DNA from: Olsenella sp. oral taxon 807
GTDB taxonomy: Bacteria; Actinomycetota; Coriobacteriia; Coriobacteriales; Atopobiaceae
Direction: 5' to 3'
Assembly (NCBI RefSeq): GCF_001189515.2
Contig: NZ_CP012069.2
Location: 2,976,001-3,040,000, forward strand
Length of the DNA: 64,000 nt
Shown here: positions 1 through 7,488 of the stretch, piece by piece
How positions within the stretch are numbered: the first letter of the stretch is position 1
Layout of the letters: the number at the start of each line of letters is the position of its first letter
The notes under the pieces: generated by a model
What the model was told of the DNA's origin: nothing
What the model saw: the letters and a program-made list of their open reading frames with translations, nothing else
Databases searched by the model: none
Made by a program: the position numbers and the translations under genes

Positions 1-332
1 ACGTCACCGTGCCCCACGGCTACAACCCGCGCGGCCTTACCCGCGAGCACCCCGACGCGAGGATCCACAGGGTCAATCCCGACGTCTACGAGCTGGGCAT
101 CACCGAGGTGAGGTCTCCCTGCGGCGCAATGGTGAAGGCGTACAGTGCGGAGCGGACGGTGGCCGACCTAATCTCCCAGAGATCCTCTGAAGGTGCCGAC
201 CCGCAGCTCGTACGTGATGCGGTGGCGGGCTATTTCAAGAGAAGTGACGCTGACCTCGAAGGTCTCGCGCGGATGTGCTCCGCGCTCGGCGTTGGGGATG
301 AGTTCAGGATGTACCTGGAGATGTTCAGATGA
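1..332 (+). CDS. AbiEi-family antitoxin, C-terminal part (5' end outside window)
   Basis: The reading frame is open from the first bases and ends with TGA at 330-332, so only the C-terminal ~110 residues are present. The segment TVPHGYNPRG, then a tyrosine-glutamate-leucine-glycine stretch, VRSPCGAMVKAYSAERTVAD and a final block of short helices resemble the C-terminal domain of AbiEi antitoxins of type IV toxin-antitoxin systems (family knowledge). Such proteins repress their own operon and counter an AbiEii nucleotidyltransferase toxin encoded next to them. Here the stop codon overlaps an ATG in the classical ATGA arrangement, but the downstream toxin frame closes after 16 codons. The antitoxin is therefore likely an orphan. 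The call rests on pattern memory; no alignment was run. Confidence 0.6.
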   Translation, partial: VTVPHGYNPRGLTREHPDARIHRVNPDVYELGITEVRSPCGAMVKAYSAERTVADLISQRSSEGADPQLVRDAVAGYFKRSDADLEGLARMCSALGVGDEFRMYLEMFR

Positions 333-379
333 TGAGAGGCGATGCGAGCCTCAGGGGCAAGGTCAAAACCATGGGTTGA
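329..379 (+). pseudogene. Stub of AbiEii-type toxin gene
   Basis: An ATG at 329-331 overlaps the antitoxin stop. It opens a 16-codon frame, MMRGDASLRGKVKTMG, closed by TGA at 377-379. Position, overlap and the SLRGKV segment match the start of AbiEii toxins, which commonly begin with a short run followed by SLK-[AG]-K-I. No continuation is visible in any frame after 380, where base composition turns AT-rich. I infer the toxin gene was lost by deletion and replacement of its body. Confidence 0.45.
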
Positions 380-397
380 GAGACAGTCTGTTTTCCT

Positions 398-426
398 GCC
401 CACTATCCTTAAGAGGTATAGTGGGC
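398..426 (+). terminator. Hairpin after AbiE remnant, possible terminator
   Basis: GCCCACTAT at 398-406 pairs perfectly with ATAGTGGGC at 418-426 around an 11-base loop. It is followed by a T-rich but interrupted stretch. It sits between the toxin-antitoxin remnant and rsmG. Confidence 0.4.
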
Positions 427-647
427 TGTGCTTTGCTATTCTCTTTGTTAGACAATCGTTGATATGATGATGTTTCGCGTCTTTGCCACGATGTCATTAG
501 TAGGTTAGCCCTTTAAGGGTGACATAGGGTTTTAACGTCATATCTCGAGAGGTAAAGTTGCTGGTTATGTCAACGGTGATCTATAAGAGAATTGTCATCA
601 TGTGTGCCAATACTTAGTGATCCGTTGTTTTCTGTCAGGTGGATACT

Positions 648-1400
648 ATGGAGCTATCTCAAATCAATCCGCTTATAAACTATCTTGTTTCTCAAGCCGA
701 AACTCTTGGCTTATCACTGTCTTCCGATGATGCGTTACTCATGGTTAGACATTTTTGTATGGTCATTGAAAAGAATGAGCAAATCAATCTCACAAGGATA
801 ACTGATCCTCATGATGCTATAGTCCGTCACTATATTGACTCTCTACTCTTTGTCAAGGTACTTGAGGACAGTCACTGTCTATCAGCTTATCTATCTAATA
901 GCCCTCGATTTCTCGATCTTGGTACTGGTGCTGGTTTTCCAGGAATTCCCTTTTCTATCGTTACAGAGATGGATGGATTGCTCATTGATTCCATTACGAA
1001 GAAGATCCATGCCGTACGTGAGTTTATTGTTAACCTTGGACTTGATTCAAGGATTAGCGCCCTGTCTATTCGTGCTGAGGACCTTGCGCGGTGTAGTGCT
1101 GCTTCATTTGATCTTGTTTTGGTACGTGCTGTCGCAAAACTCAGTATTCTTATTGAGTATGCTTCTCCCTTACTCAAACCGAATGGCTTGCTTGTAAGCT
1201 CTAAGGCTCATATTGAAGCTAATGAACTTGTGCATGCAGAGAGTGTTGCACAGCTTTGCGGTATGAAGCTTGTTTCACGTGAAACGTATGACTTACCCCA
1301 TTCCTCTGGCCATAGGGAGCTCATTTGTTTTATGAAGACCGAGGAGGCAACGGTGAGTCTTCCTCGTAAGCCTGGGATGGCGGTACATCGTCCTCTATAG
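648..1400 (+). CDS. rsmG: 16S rRNA (guanine-527-N7)-methyltransferase RsmG
   Basis: RsmG (GidB) methylates G527 of 16S rRNA with S-adenosylmethionine; its loss gives low-level streptomycin resistance in other bacteria. The 250-residue product has the SAM-binding motif FLDLGTGAGFPGIP and the downstream DLVLVRAVAKLSILIEYASPLLKPNG block typical of the family, shown here only in part. I chose ATG 648 over an in-frame GTG at 639 because AGGTGG at 637-642 is well placed as ribosome-binding site. Codon use is noticeably more AT-rich than later genes. A parS-like site lies inside the coding sequence at 1271-1286. parA and parB follow after a 1.8-kb gap, an origin-proximal arrangement common in bacteria. 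Confidence 0.95.
   Translation: MELSQINPLINYLVSQAETLGLSLSSDDALLMVRHFCMVIEKNEQINLTRITDPHDAIVRHYIDSLLFVKVLEDSHCLSAYLSNSPRFLDLGTGAGFPGIPFSIVTEMDGLLIDSITKKIHAVREFIVNLGLDSRISALSIRAEDLARCSAASFDLVLVRAVAKLSILIEYASPLLKPNGLLVSSKAHIEANELVHAESVAQLCGMKLVSRETYDLPHSSGHRELICFMKTEEATVSLPRKPGMAVHRPL
1271..1286. promoter_or_regulatory. parS: parS centromere site within rsmG
   Basis: The sequence TGTTTCACGTGAAACG contains the 14-bp perfect palindrome GTTTCACGTGAAAC at 1272-1285, matching the widely conserved bacterial parS consensus bound by ParB. It is one of three copies within 2.3 kb. Confidence 0.9.
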
Positions 1401-2339
1401 CTATCGGGTCGCTTTCTTGAATGCTTAACAACCGTAGAATAAAAGACATCTTTTCGTACAAGACTGTTTAGTTCAATAAGATTAGAGGCTGGTGTACAAG
1501 ACACTCTCGTAGCTACTTGTGTTTGTATAGTCTCAGACGGATGTGCATCCGCTCCCTTTGCGATGCTGCAGTAGCGCACTTTTGTGTAGCCGAGAGTACG
1601 TCTGGCGACCTGGCAGGGGTATTTTGCTCTCGCGCACACGGAGACTTCGGCTCCGTTCCCGCGCCCGTCTTATTGGGCCCGTCGTGCGGCCCCGGATTCG
1701 AAGGTACCCATGCGACGCTCCAGCCGGCCCTGGAAAGGCACGGATCCAAGCAGATTCTTTGTGTCTGGCGATGCACCGCAAGCCTGCGTTGGCGTGGCAG
1801 AGGCCATCGTTACCCTGCACGAGCCCGTGCACCTCGCAGGTGTCGAGCACGCAATACCGACATCGCGCAAAGTCGTGGACCGAGAGTGATTCGTAGCAGA
1901 CGTCCTCGCAGGTGACATTGAATAGGTCCAGTCGACACTGCACGAGGCACATCTCGGGCAGCATTTTGACGGGTCAGAACCGCCTGCCGTGCCTGTCTGT
2001 GTCCGTCCCCGACGGCTCAACTAGGGACGGAAGCCATGGCCCAGGGCACCACGAGATCCGTCTGGTCGAGGAGACCGACTCACCTCGTGTGCCTGAGCCT
2101 GCCTTCCCACTCAGTCGGTGTGAGGCACGCCTGTCTGCCCGGCGCCATCCTCGGCCCTCTCACTGCCTGTTTGTCTCGATCGTTCGATCATTGCACAGAA
2201 ACGTCCCTCCGCTTGTGGGCATGTCACATCATCCCAAGTTTTTCGTCCGTTACGGGCACAGCCTCAACCAATTCATCAGCCTGATTTGTTTTGCGTCTTC
2301 CCTATGCCCTTTGAATATGTTACGGTTCCCACTCGCATA

Positions 2340-2760
2340 TTTGGATGTATACACTGAAGGTTTTGTGAGCTCGTTTGGGTAGATAGTTGCGTCACTGTTT
2401 CAGTTGCGTGAGCCTCAGGTCCGAGCGTCCAGACATCACGGGGCCATGGAACCATCAATGTCATGAAATCCATGGTTCTGCCCAGTTGCACGGGTGGCCG
2501 TGGAGGCACAAGAGTGTACATAGATCAACGAAAACGGTTTTTCAAAGCCGTTCTGGGGCATTCGTGTACACTGTTTTACCGTTACAGACAGACGTGAAAG
2601 CAAAGGAGTGTACACAGATCGACGTAGACGGCCTCTCGGTGCCGTTTCGTGGTATCCGTGTACGCTGTTACGATGCGAGCTATAACGTGAACAGCGATGC
2701 GGGTTGTGACGCGAGCTATAGCGTGAACTGCGATGCGAGTTGCGATGTGAACTGCGTTTG
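2340..2760 (+). repeat. Long copy of the GTGTACAC dispersed repeat (paired units)
   Basis: Two related ~65-72-bp units lie at 2512-2575 and 2605-2676. Each starts near GAGTGTACA and ends near GTGTACACTGTT (second unit GTGTACGCTGTT), separated by a spacer containing GACAGACGTGA. The same pair and spacer occur in reverse orientation at 36169-36334. Similarity extends into the left flank here (about 2365-2470, including GCCTCAGGTCCGAGC) and into 36380-36480 there. The right flank (about 2745-2775) resembles sequence after the single unit at 24.6 kb, sharing the core ACGAGTA. This makes an element of at least 300 bp rather than a chance palindrome. Confidence 0.75.
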
Positions 2761-2941
2761 ATGGCACGAGTACCTTAGCCGTTGCGGTGTGTCGGTGGTG
2801 CTCCTTTGGTGGCCACCTCTCCCTTGGACGAGTAAATAGATTCTACGCGACAGGCTCTGTGTAAGTGGCGTCGCCGATAGGTTGTCGTTTTTAACGAGCG
2901 TCAACCCATATAAATCCCGAAGAGCCATATACTGCATGATA

Positions 2942-2970
2942 TTGACAACGTTCGATCCAATTTCTATGTC
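2942..2970 (+). promoter_or_regulatory. Possible promoter upstream of parA
   Basis: TTGACA at 2942-2947 is a perfect -35 hexamer, followed after 17 bp by TATGTC (2965-2970) as a weak -10. It lies about 230 bp before parA in an AT-rich stretch. This is inference from consensus only. Confidence 0.3.
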
Positions 2971-3122
2971 TGTGTTTTACATATCATCGATTTTGCTATA
3001 AGAGCCACTCTCAAAGCTATATCTCTTAGTTGCGACAATGATTGAAATGTACGAGACGGAAATTACGAGGTAACTCTATAAATCGAGATGGAATAGAATC
3101 AGACGGACAATTTCATCTCAGC

Positions 3123-3138
3123 AGTTTCACGTGAAACA
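3123..3138. promoter_or_regulatory. parS: parS centromere site upstream of parA
   Basis: AGTTTCACGTGAAACA includes the perfect 14-bp palindrome GTTTCACGTGAAAC (3124-3137). It is intergenic, 65 bp before the parA start, so ParB bound here could also influence parAB expression (inference). Confidence 0.92.
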
Positions 3139-3202
3139 ACTAGCATATGATATGAAGACGTGAGCGATATGAGTTGATTAGTTCTACCTAAAGGGAGGAT
3201 AT

Positions 3203-4003
3203 GTGGGCTTTAGAGACGTAAAGCGTGCATTTCCAGATGCACAGACACATGTGATTGCGATAATCAATCAGAAGGGAGGTGTTGGAAAATCTACGACTGC
3301 CGTTAATCTTGCGGCTGCACTTGGAGAGAACAAGAAGAAGGTTCTTGTAGTTGATTTTGACCCACAGGGAAATTGTACGAGCGGCTTTGGTATAGAAAAG
3401 GAGGGACTTGAAGGTGATATCTATGATGCCCTACTTAAGGGCGATCCCATAGATGATATGATTCACCCTACAATAGAGAAATCGGTTTTCGTTATTCCCT
3501 CAACCATCCAACTTGCTGGCGCAGAGATCGAACTCGTCGCCCAGGTTTCACGTGAAACGTTTCTCAAAGAGACCATTGCCCCCATCCGGGATGAATTTGA
3601 CTATATATTTATCGATTGTCCTCCCTCACTTGGACTGCTTACAGTTAATGCCCTCGTTGCTGCAACTTCGTTGCTTATCCCTATTCAATGTGAGTTCTAT
3701 GCGCTTGAGGGTGTTACAAAGCTACTAGAATCAATGAAAATGGTTCAAACTCGACTCAACCCAGGCCTTACAGTCTTTGGTGTCGTTATGACCATGTACG
3801 ATGCAAGAACGACACTCTCAAGGGAAGTTGTCGATGAAGTTCAGAGGTACTTTGGGAACAAAGTATTTAAGTCAATCATACCGAGAAGCGTAAAACTTTC
3901 TGAGGCCCCATCTCATGGGATGCCAATCAACCATTATTCCCGAGTGAACAAGGGCGCTCTCGCCTACCAAAAGCTTGCAAGAGAGGTGGTGCGACGTGGC
4001 TAA
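3203..4003 (+). CDS. parA: Chromosome-partitioning ATPase ParA (Soj)
   Basis: ParA is a Walker-type ATPase that binds DNA non-specifically and drives segregation of ParB-parS complexes. The 266-residue product has the deviant Walker A motif KGGVGKST near residues 26-33, a following VDFDPQGNCTSG block, and the conserved FIDCPPSLGLLTVNAL segment. GTG 3203 is preferred: AAGGGAGG at 3191-3198 is a strong ribosome-binding site, and the nearby ATG at 3201 is out of frame. The gene overlaps parB by 8 bases, so the two are probably translationally coupled. A parS site lies within the gene at 3544-3559. Confidence 0.95.
   Translation: MGFRDVKRAFPDAQTHVIAIINQKGGVGKSTTAVNLAAALGENKKKVLVVDFDPQGNCTSGFGIEKEGLEGDIYDALLKGDPIDDMIHPTIEKSVFVIPSTIQLAGAEIELVAQVSRETFLKETIAPIRDEFDYIFIDCPPSLGLLTVNALVAATSLLIPIQCEFYALEGVTKLLESMKMVQTRLNPGLTVFGVVMTMYDARTTLSREVVDEVQRYFGNKVFKSIIPRSVKLSEAPSHGMPINHYSRVNKGALAYQKLAREVVRRG
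3544..3559. promoter_or_regulatory. parS: parS centromere site within parA
   Basis: GGTTTCACGTGAAACG contains the perfect palindrome GTTTCACGTGAAAC at 3545-3558. The amino acids encoded here (VSRETF) accommodate the site without disturbing the ParA frame. Confidence 0.92.
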
Positions 4004-4856
4004 GAGGAGCGGGCTCGGTAAGGGATTAGAATCACTCATGGGGGGCGCTGACGTTGAGGTTGGCGCTATGAGGACGGAGTCTGTGCTTCCCCTGAGCCAG
4101 ATTAAAACGAATGAGAATCAACCAAGAAAGTCTTTCGATCAAGACAAGCTCAATGAGTTGGCGGACTCGATCAGACAAAATGGGGTATTGCAGCCGATCC
4201 TCGTACGCAAAGTGGGAGATAAGTATGAGATTGTGGCAGGCGAGCGTCGTTATCAGGCAGCAGTACTTGCTGAGTTAGAGGAGATTCCCGTTATAATACG
4301 GGAGATCTCTGATAAGGAAGTATTTCAACTTGCCCTTATCGAGAATCTTCAAAGAGCGGATCTAAATCCCATTGAGGAAGCTCAGGGATACTCAAAGCTC
4401 ATTAGGGACAATGGGCTTACTCAAGAGCAGCTTGGTAAGATCCTATCTAAGTCTCGCTCTTCGATAGCAAATACATTGCGATTACTTGATCTGCCTGAGG
4501 AAGTCCAAGACATGATGGCTGAGGGAAAGCTATCCGCAGGACATGCTCGTGCCATCCTTGCAGTGGCAGACGAAGAGGCAAGAATACGGCTTGCCAGAAA
4601 GGTACTGGAAGAGCGACTATCGGTTAGACAGACAGAAAGTCTTGCTCCGCTATTTTCTGGCATGAGGAAGGAAGAAAAGAGGCGCGAACCTACACCGAAC
4701 TCATTTAAGAGGGCGGCACGACAGCTTCGCCTTGCTCTGAATGCAAGCGTTAGAGTCAAGCGTGTGAGGAACCGCAATAAGATAGAAATTGAGTTCGAGG
4801 ATGAGGAGGAACTTGCCCGCCTCGTGTCATTATTCTCTCGTGAGGGGATGGAGTAG
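3996..4856 (+). CDS. parB: Chromosome-partitioning protein ParB (Spo0J)
   Basis: ParB binds parS, hydrolyses CTP and spreads along DNA as a clamp, working with ParA. The 286-residue product starts VAKRSGLGKGLESLMGG, the family's usual N-terminus, which fixes the GTG start at 3996; AGAGGTGG at 3982-3989 acts as ribosome-binding site. The CTP-binding motifs GERRYQAA and ENLQRADLNPIEEA are intact, followed by a helix-turn-helix region (LTQEQLGKILSKSRSSIAN) and a charged C-terminal dimerisation segment. It overlaps parA by 8 bases. Confidence 0.96.
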   Translation: MAKRSGLGKGLESLMGGADVEVGAMRTESVLPLSQIKTNENQPRKSFDQDKLNELADSIRQNGVLQPILVRKVGDKYEIVAGERRYQAAVLAELEEIPVIIREISDKEVFQLALIENLQRADLNPIEEAQGYSKLIRDNGLTQEQLGKILSKSRSSIANTLRLLDLPEEVQDMMAEGKLSAGHARAILAVADEEARIRLARKVLEERLSVRQTESLAPLFSGMRKEEKRREPTPNSFKRAARQLRLALNASVRVKRVRNRNKIEIEFEDEEELARLVSLFSREGME

Positions 4857-4864
4857 AGACACCC

Positions 4865-5107
4865 ATGAGGCCGAGAAACGCTATGGGCATTGTTTTGGTA
4901 ACAGCTGGCATGACTTTTGCCGCGTATAAATTGCTGCTCACAAACGAGGCCCGTCGCAACCTACGTGAGACAGGATCGTCACTTGCTCGCGGTTACTATG
5001 TCTTGTTAGATATGCTTGATGGGTTGGTAGGAGAGAAGACGGATCTCGACCAATTAGACGCTAACAGAAGGCAAATCCAGCAGGAATGGGAACGCCTGGG
5101 ATACTGA
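4865..5107 (+). CDS. Small membrane-associated hypothetical protein
   Basis: This 80-residue product begins 8 bases after parB and is likely cotranscribed with it. Residues 7-26 (MGIVLVTAGMTFAAYKLLLT) form one hydrophobic segment, followed by a charged, helical tail rich in Glu, Arg and Gln (TNEARRNLRETGSSLARG onwards). That is the plan of small single-span proteins of the YtxH type, though I cannot assign it to that family. No catalytic motif is visible. Position after parB suggests, without proof, a cell-cycle or envelope role. Confidence 0.7.
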   Translation: MRPRNAMGIVLVTAGMTFAAYKLLLTNEARRNLRETGSSLARGYYVLLDMLDGLVGEKTDLDQLDANRRQIQQEWERLGY

Positions 5108-5229
5108 GGGCCACCGATACGGTGTGGCATGATGTCATTTGGGTGGTACTACGACTTTGCGGAGCTTGAGACGGGCGCGCTCACCGCAGCGTAGTCATAA
5201 ACGCTGTAAGAGGCCACAGAATGACGAAC

Positions 5230-6363
5230 TCAGTGTGTCCGTAGCGTACCATCGATGCTTTGCCTAAGCTGGCCACAGGCGGCATCAATGTCTGAGCCTC
5301 GGGAGTCCCTGATGGTTGCCTCGACCCCAACGCTTGTCAGTCGCCGCACAAACTCGCGTGCCCTCTCATTGGTGGAGGGTTGAAACTTTGATCCTTTGAC
5401 CTCATTGAGCATGATGAGGTTGACGTGCGCAAGATTGTCTCGGCAAAAATCACAAAGGGCAGCAATCTCGTTGTCGCTGTCGTTAACGCCCCTGATGAGG
5501 GCAAACTCATAGCTTGGACGCCTTCCGGTCTTGTTGACGTATTCGTTCATGATGTCATAGAGGTGGATGAGCGAATACTTCTTAACACCCGGCATGAGCA
5601 TGTCTCGGGTCCTCTGCACGGCCGAGTGAAGCGATACGGCGAGGGTAAACTGCTCGGGCTCGTTGGCAAACCTCTTTATCATGGGAATGATGCCGCAGGT
5701 CGAGACCGTGAGATGGCGCGCGCCGATACCTGCCCCATCGGGAGAATTAAGCCTACGCAGGGCCGCAAGTGTCTCCGTATAGTTTGCAAAGGGTTCGCCC
5801 TGGCCCATGAGGACAACACTTGTGACACGACGTCCAAAGTCATCACGCACGTGCATGACCTGCTCGTATATCTCGCCTGCCGAAAGCGAGCGCGTAAGGC
5901 CAGACATCCCCGTCGCACAGAAGGCGCAGCCGATTCCGCATCCCGCCTGGCTTGAGGCGCAGGCGGTGAGCTTTCCTTTAGAGGGCATACCAACACACTC
6001 GACGCTCACCCCATCAGGAAAGCGCAGCAGGTACTTTCTGCTTCCGTCAGCGGATAGCTGCCGTGCGATCTCCTCTGCGCTGTCAAGTGTCACACGGTCT
6101 TGAAGTACATGACGCAGTGTCTTTGGGAGGTTGCTCATCTCGTCGAGAGACGAGACATTCTTACGCCAGACCCACTCCTCGATCTGCTTCACCCTAAAAG
6201 CAGGCTGTCCCAGCTCACTCATGAGCTCTTGTAGCTGCCCATGGGTCATACTGCGAAGGTCGAGCTTTCCTGTGGTAGAAGGCCTTTCCGCCTCTTGTGC
6301 GCCCAGGTTTGGGTCTGTAGTTGTCTCTGATGCCTCAAAGAGCTCGCTCATGTCATTCTGCAT
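5230..6363 (-). CDS. rlmN: 23S rRNA (adenine-2503-C2)-methyltransferase RlmN
   Basis: RlmN is a radical-SAM enzyme that methylates A2503 of 23S rRNA and A37 of some tRNAs. The 377-residue product carries the iron-sulfur motif CGIGCAFC (C-x3-C-x2-C), the GQGEPFANY segment and a C-terminal DIDAACGQL block holding the catalytic resolving cysteine. The first ~40 residues are poorly conserved, so ATG 6351 (MSELFEAS) is an alternative to 6363. The gene converges with the parB operon and is divergent from ddl, whose start is 138 bp away. Confidence 0.96.
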   Translation of the reverse strand: MQNDMSELFEASETTTDPNLGAQEAERPSTTGKLDLRSMTHGQLQELMSELGQPAFRVKQIEEWVWRKNVSSLDEMSNLPKTLRHVLQDRVTLDSAEEIARQLSADGSRKYLLRFPDGVSVECVGMPSKGKLTACASSQAGCGIGCAFCATGMSGLTRSLSAGEIYEQVMHVRDDFGRRVTSVVLMGQGEPFANYTETLAALRRLNSPDGAGIGARHLTVSTCGIIPMIKRFANEPEQFTLAVSLHSAVQRTRDMLMPGVKKYSLIHLYDIMNEYVNKTGRRPSYEFALIRGVNDSDNEIAALCDFCRDNLAHVNLIMLNEVKGSKFQPSTNERAREFVRRLTSVGVEATIRDSRGSDIDAACGQLRQSIDGTLRTH

Positions 6364-6500
6364 GATTCGTGATCCCTGTTCGTGGGTTGCCAGTAAGGTG
6401 GAGTATCCTCAAGAGGAGCAGAGGCCACGCTGGTCTCGTGTGGCGAGGACTCGCTGCACAAAGTCTAACCCAGACGCTACGGGCAGAAAGAGAGCTCCCT

Positions 6501-7475
6501 ATGGAGAGAACCGAGCTTACACAATATAGGGTCGCCGTCCTCAGCGGCGGATGGTCCGACGAGCGTGACATCTCCATGAGCTCGGGTCGTGCCTGTCAAC
6601 AGGCACTCAGGGAAGCCGGTTTCATAACCGTAGAACTCCTTGACATAGCCGACGTTCACTTTGTCGAGTGCCTGTCCGCAGGGGACTACGATGTGGCCTT
6701 CATTGCCCTACACGGCCGTTATGGTGAGGATGGTTGCATCCAGGGGCTTCTCGAGGTTCTTCATGTACCCTATACCTTTTCGGGTGTCCTCTCGTCTGCT
6801 CTTTCTGCCGATAAGGAGAGGGCAAAGGACATCTGTCGTGCTGCAGGTATCCCCGTTCCATCAGGCGTCACCCTTGCCCCTGGTTCAGAGCCAACAGATG
6901 ATGACCTCGATGCCATTGTGGATAAGATGGGGCTGCCCCTTTTCGTAAAACCTGTAAGTAACGGCTCGAGCTTTGGCATAAGTCGCGTCAACGAGAGGGG
7001 AGGGCTTGCCGCTGCGGTACGGAAGGCGGGAAGCAAGGGCGACCGTGTGCTTGTTGAGGAATGCGTCTCTGGCGTAGAGATCACTGTGCCCGTTATCGGA
7101 AACGACGAGCCAAGGGCGCTTCCCATCATCGAGATAGCGCTTGACTCTGAGTTCTATGATTTGAAGGTCAAGTATGAGCCCGCATCGCTGCATCACATTA
7201 TTCCCGCTCGCCTCGACGAGACTGTCTATAAAAGAGCTGAAGAACTTGGCATCGCCGCTCACAAAGCTCTTGGATGCAGAGGCGTCTCTCGCACGGACTT
7301 CATCGTCAAGGATGACGGAACGCCAGTAATGCTCGAGACTAACTCCATCCCCGGCATGACGGACAGAAGCCTTTTGCCCGATGCCGCTCGTCATGCTGGT
7401 ATCGAGTTTTCTGAGCTCTGTACCCTCTTTGTCCAGTGGGCCCTCGAGGATGTTCCCGTGCGCGCCGCACGCTAG
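6501..7475 (+). CDS. ddl: D-alanine--D-alanine ligase
   Basis: Ddl joins two D-alanines with ATP to make the peptidoglycan stem terminus in the cytoplasm. The 324-residue protein shows the N-terminal GGWSDERDISMSSG loop, ALHGRYGEDG, the ATP-grasp segment LFVKPVSNGSSFGIS, VEECVSGVEITVPVIG and the metal-binding end MLETNSIPGMTDRSL. I place the start at ATG 6501, which gives the family's normal N-terminus; the open frame extends further upstream but without conserved sequence. It ends two bases before a possible GTG of the next gene, so the two may be cotranscribed. Confidence 0.95.
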   Translation: MERTELTQYRVAVLSGGWSDERDISMSSGRACQQALREAGFITVELLDIADVHFVECLSAGDYDVAFIALHGRYGEDGCIQGLLEVLHVPYTFSGVLSSALSADKERAKDICRAAGIPVPSGVTLAPGSEPTDDDLDAIVDKMGLPLFVKPVSNGSSFGISRVNERGGLAAAVRKAGSKGDRVLVEECVSGVEITVPVIGNDEPRALPIIEIALDSEFYDLKVKYEPASLHHIIPARLDETVYKRAEELGIAAHKALGCRGVSRTDFIVKDDGTPVMLETNSIPGMTDRSLLPDAARHAGIEFSELCTLFVQWALEDVPVRAAR

Positions 7476-7488
7476 CGTGGACTCGCGT

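Larger units (their letters stand above)
1401..3200. other. 1.8-kb gap between rsmG and parA without convincing genes
   Basis: No open frame here has both a good start signal and protein-like composition. Roughly 1600-2260 is GC-rich, and short overlapping frames run on both strands, including a cysteine-rich minus-strand frame at 1533-1964 that I do not accept as a gene. From about 2340 to 2680 lies a dispersed repeat, described separately, with a distant copy at 36.2-36.5 kb. The last 260 bases are AT-rich and hold the likely parA promoter and a parS site. Decayed coding sequence is the simplest reading. Confidence 0.6.

Noticed and set aside
1533-1964. Cysteine-rich minus-strand frame in the rsmG-parA gap
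   Set aside because: Cysteines follow no zinc-binding spacing, the second half is Arg/Ser-rich, and no ribosome-binding site is seen.
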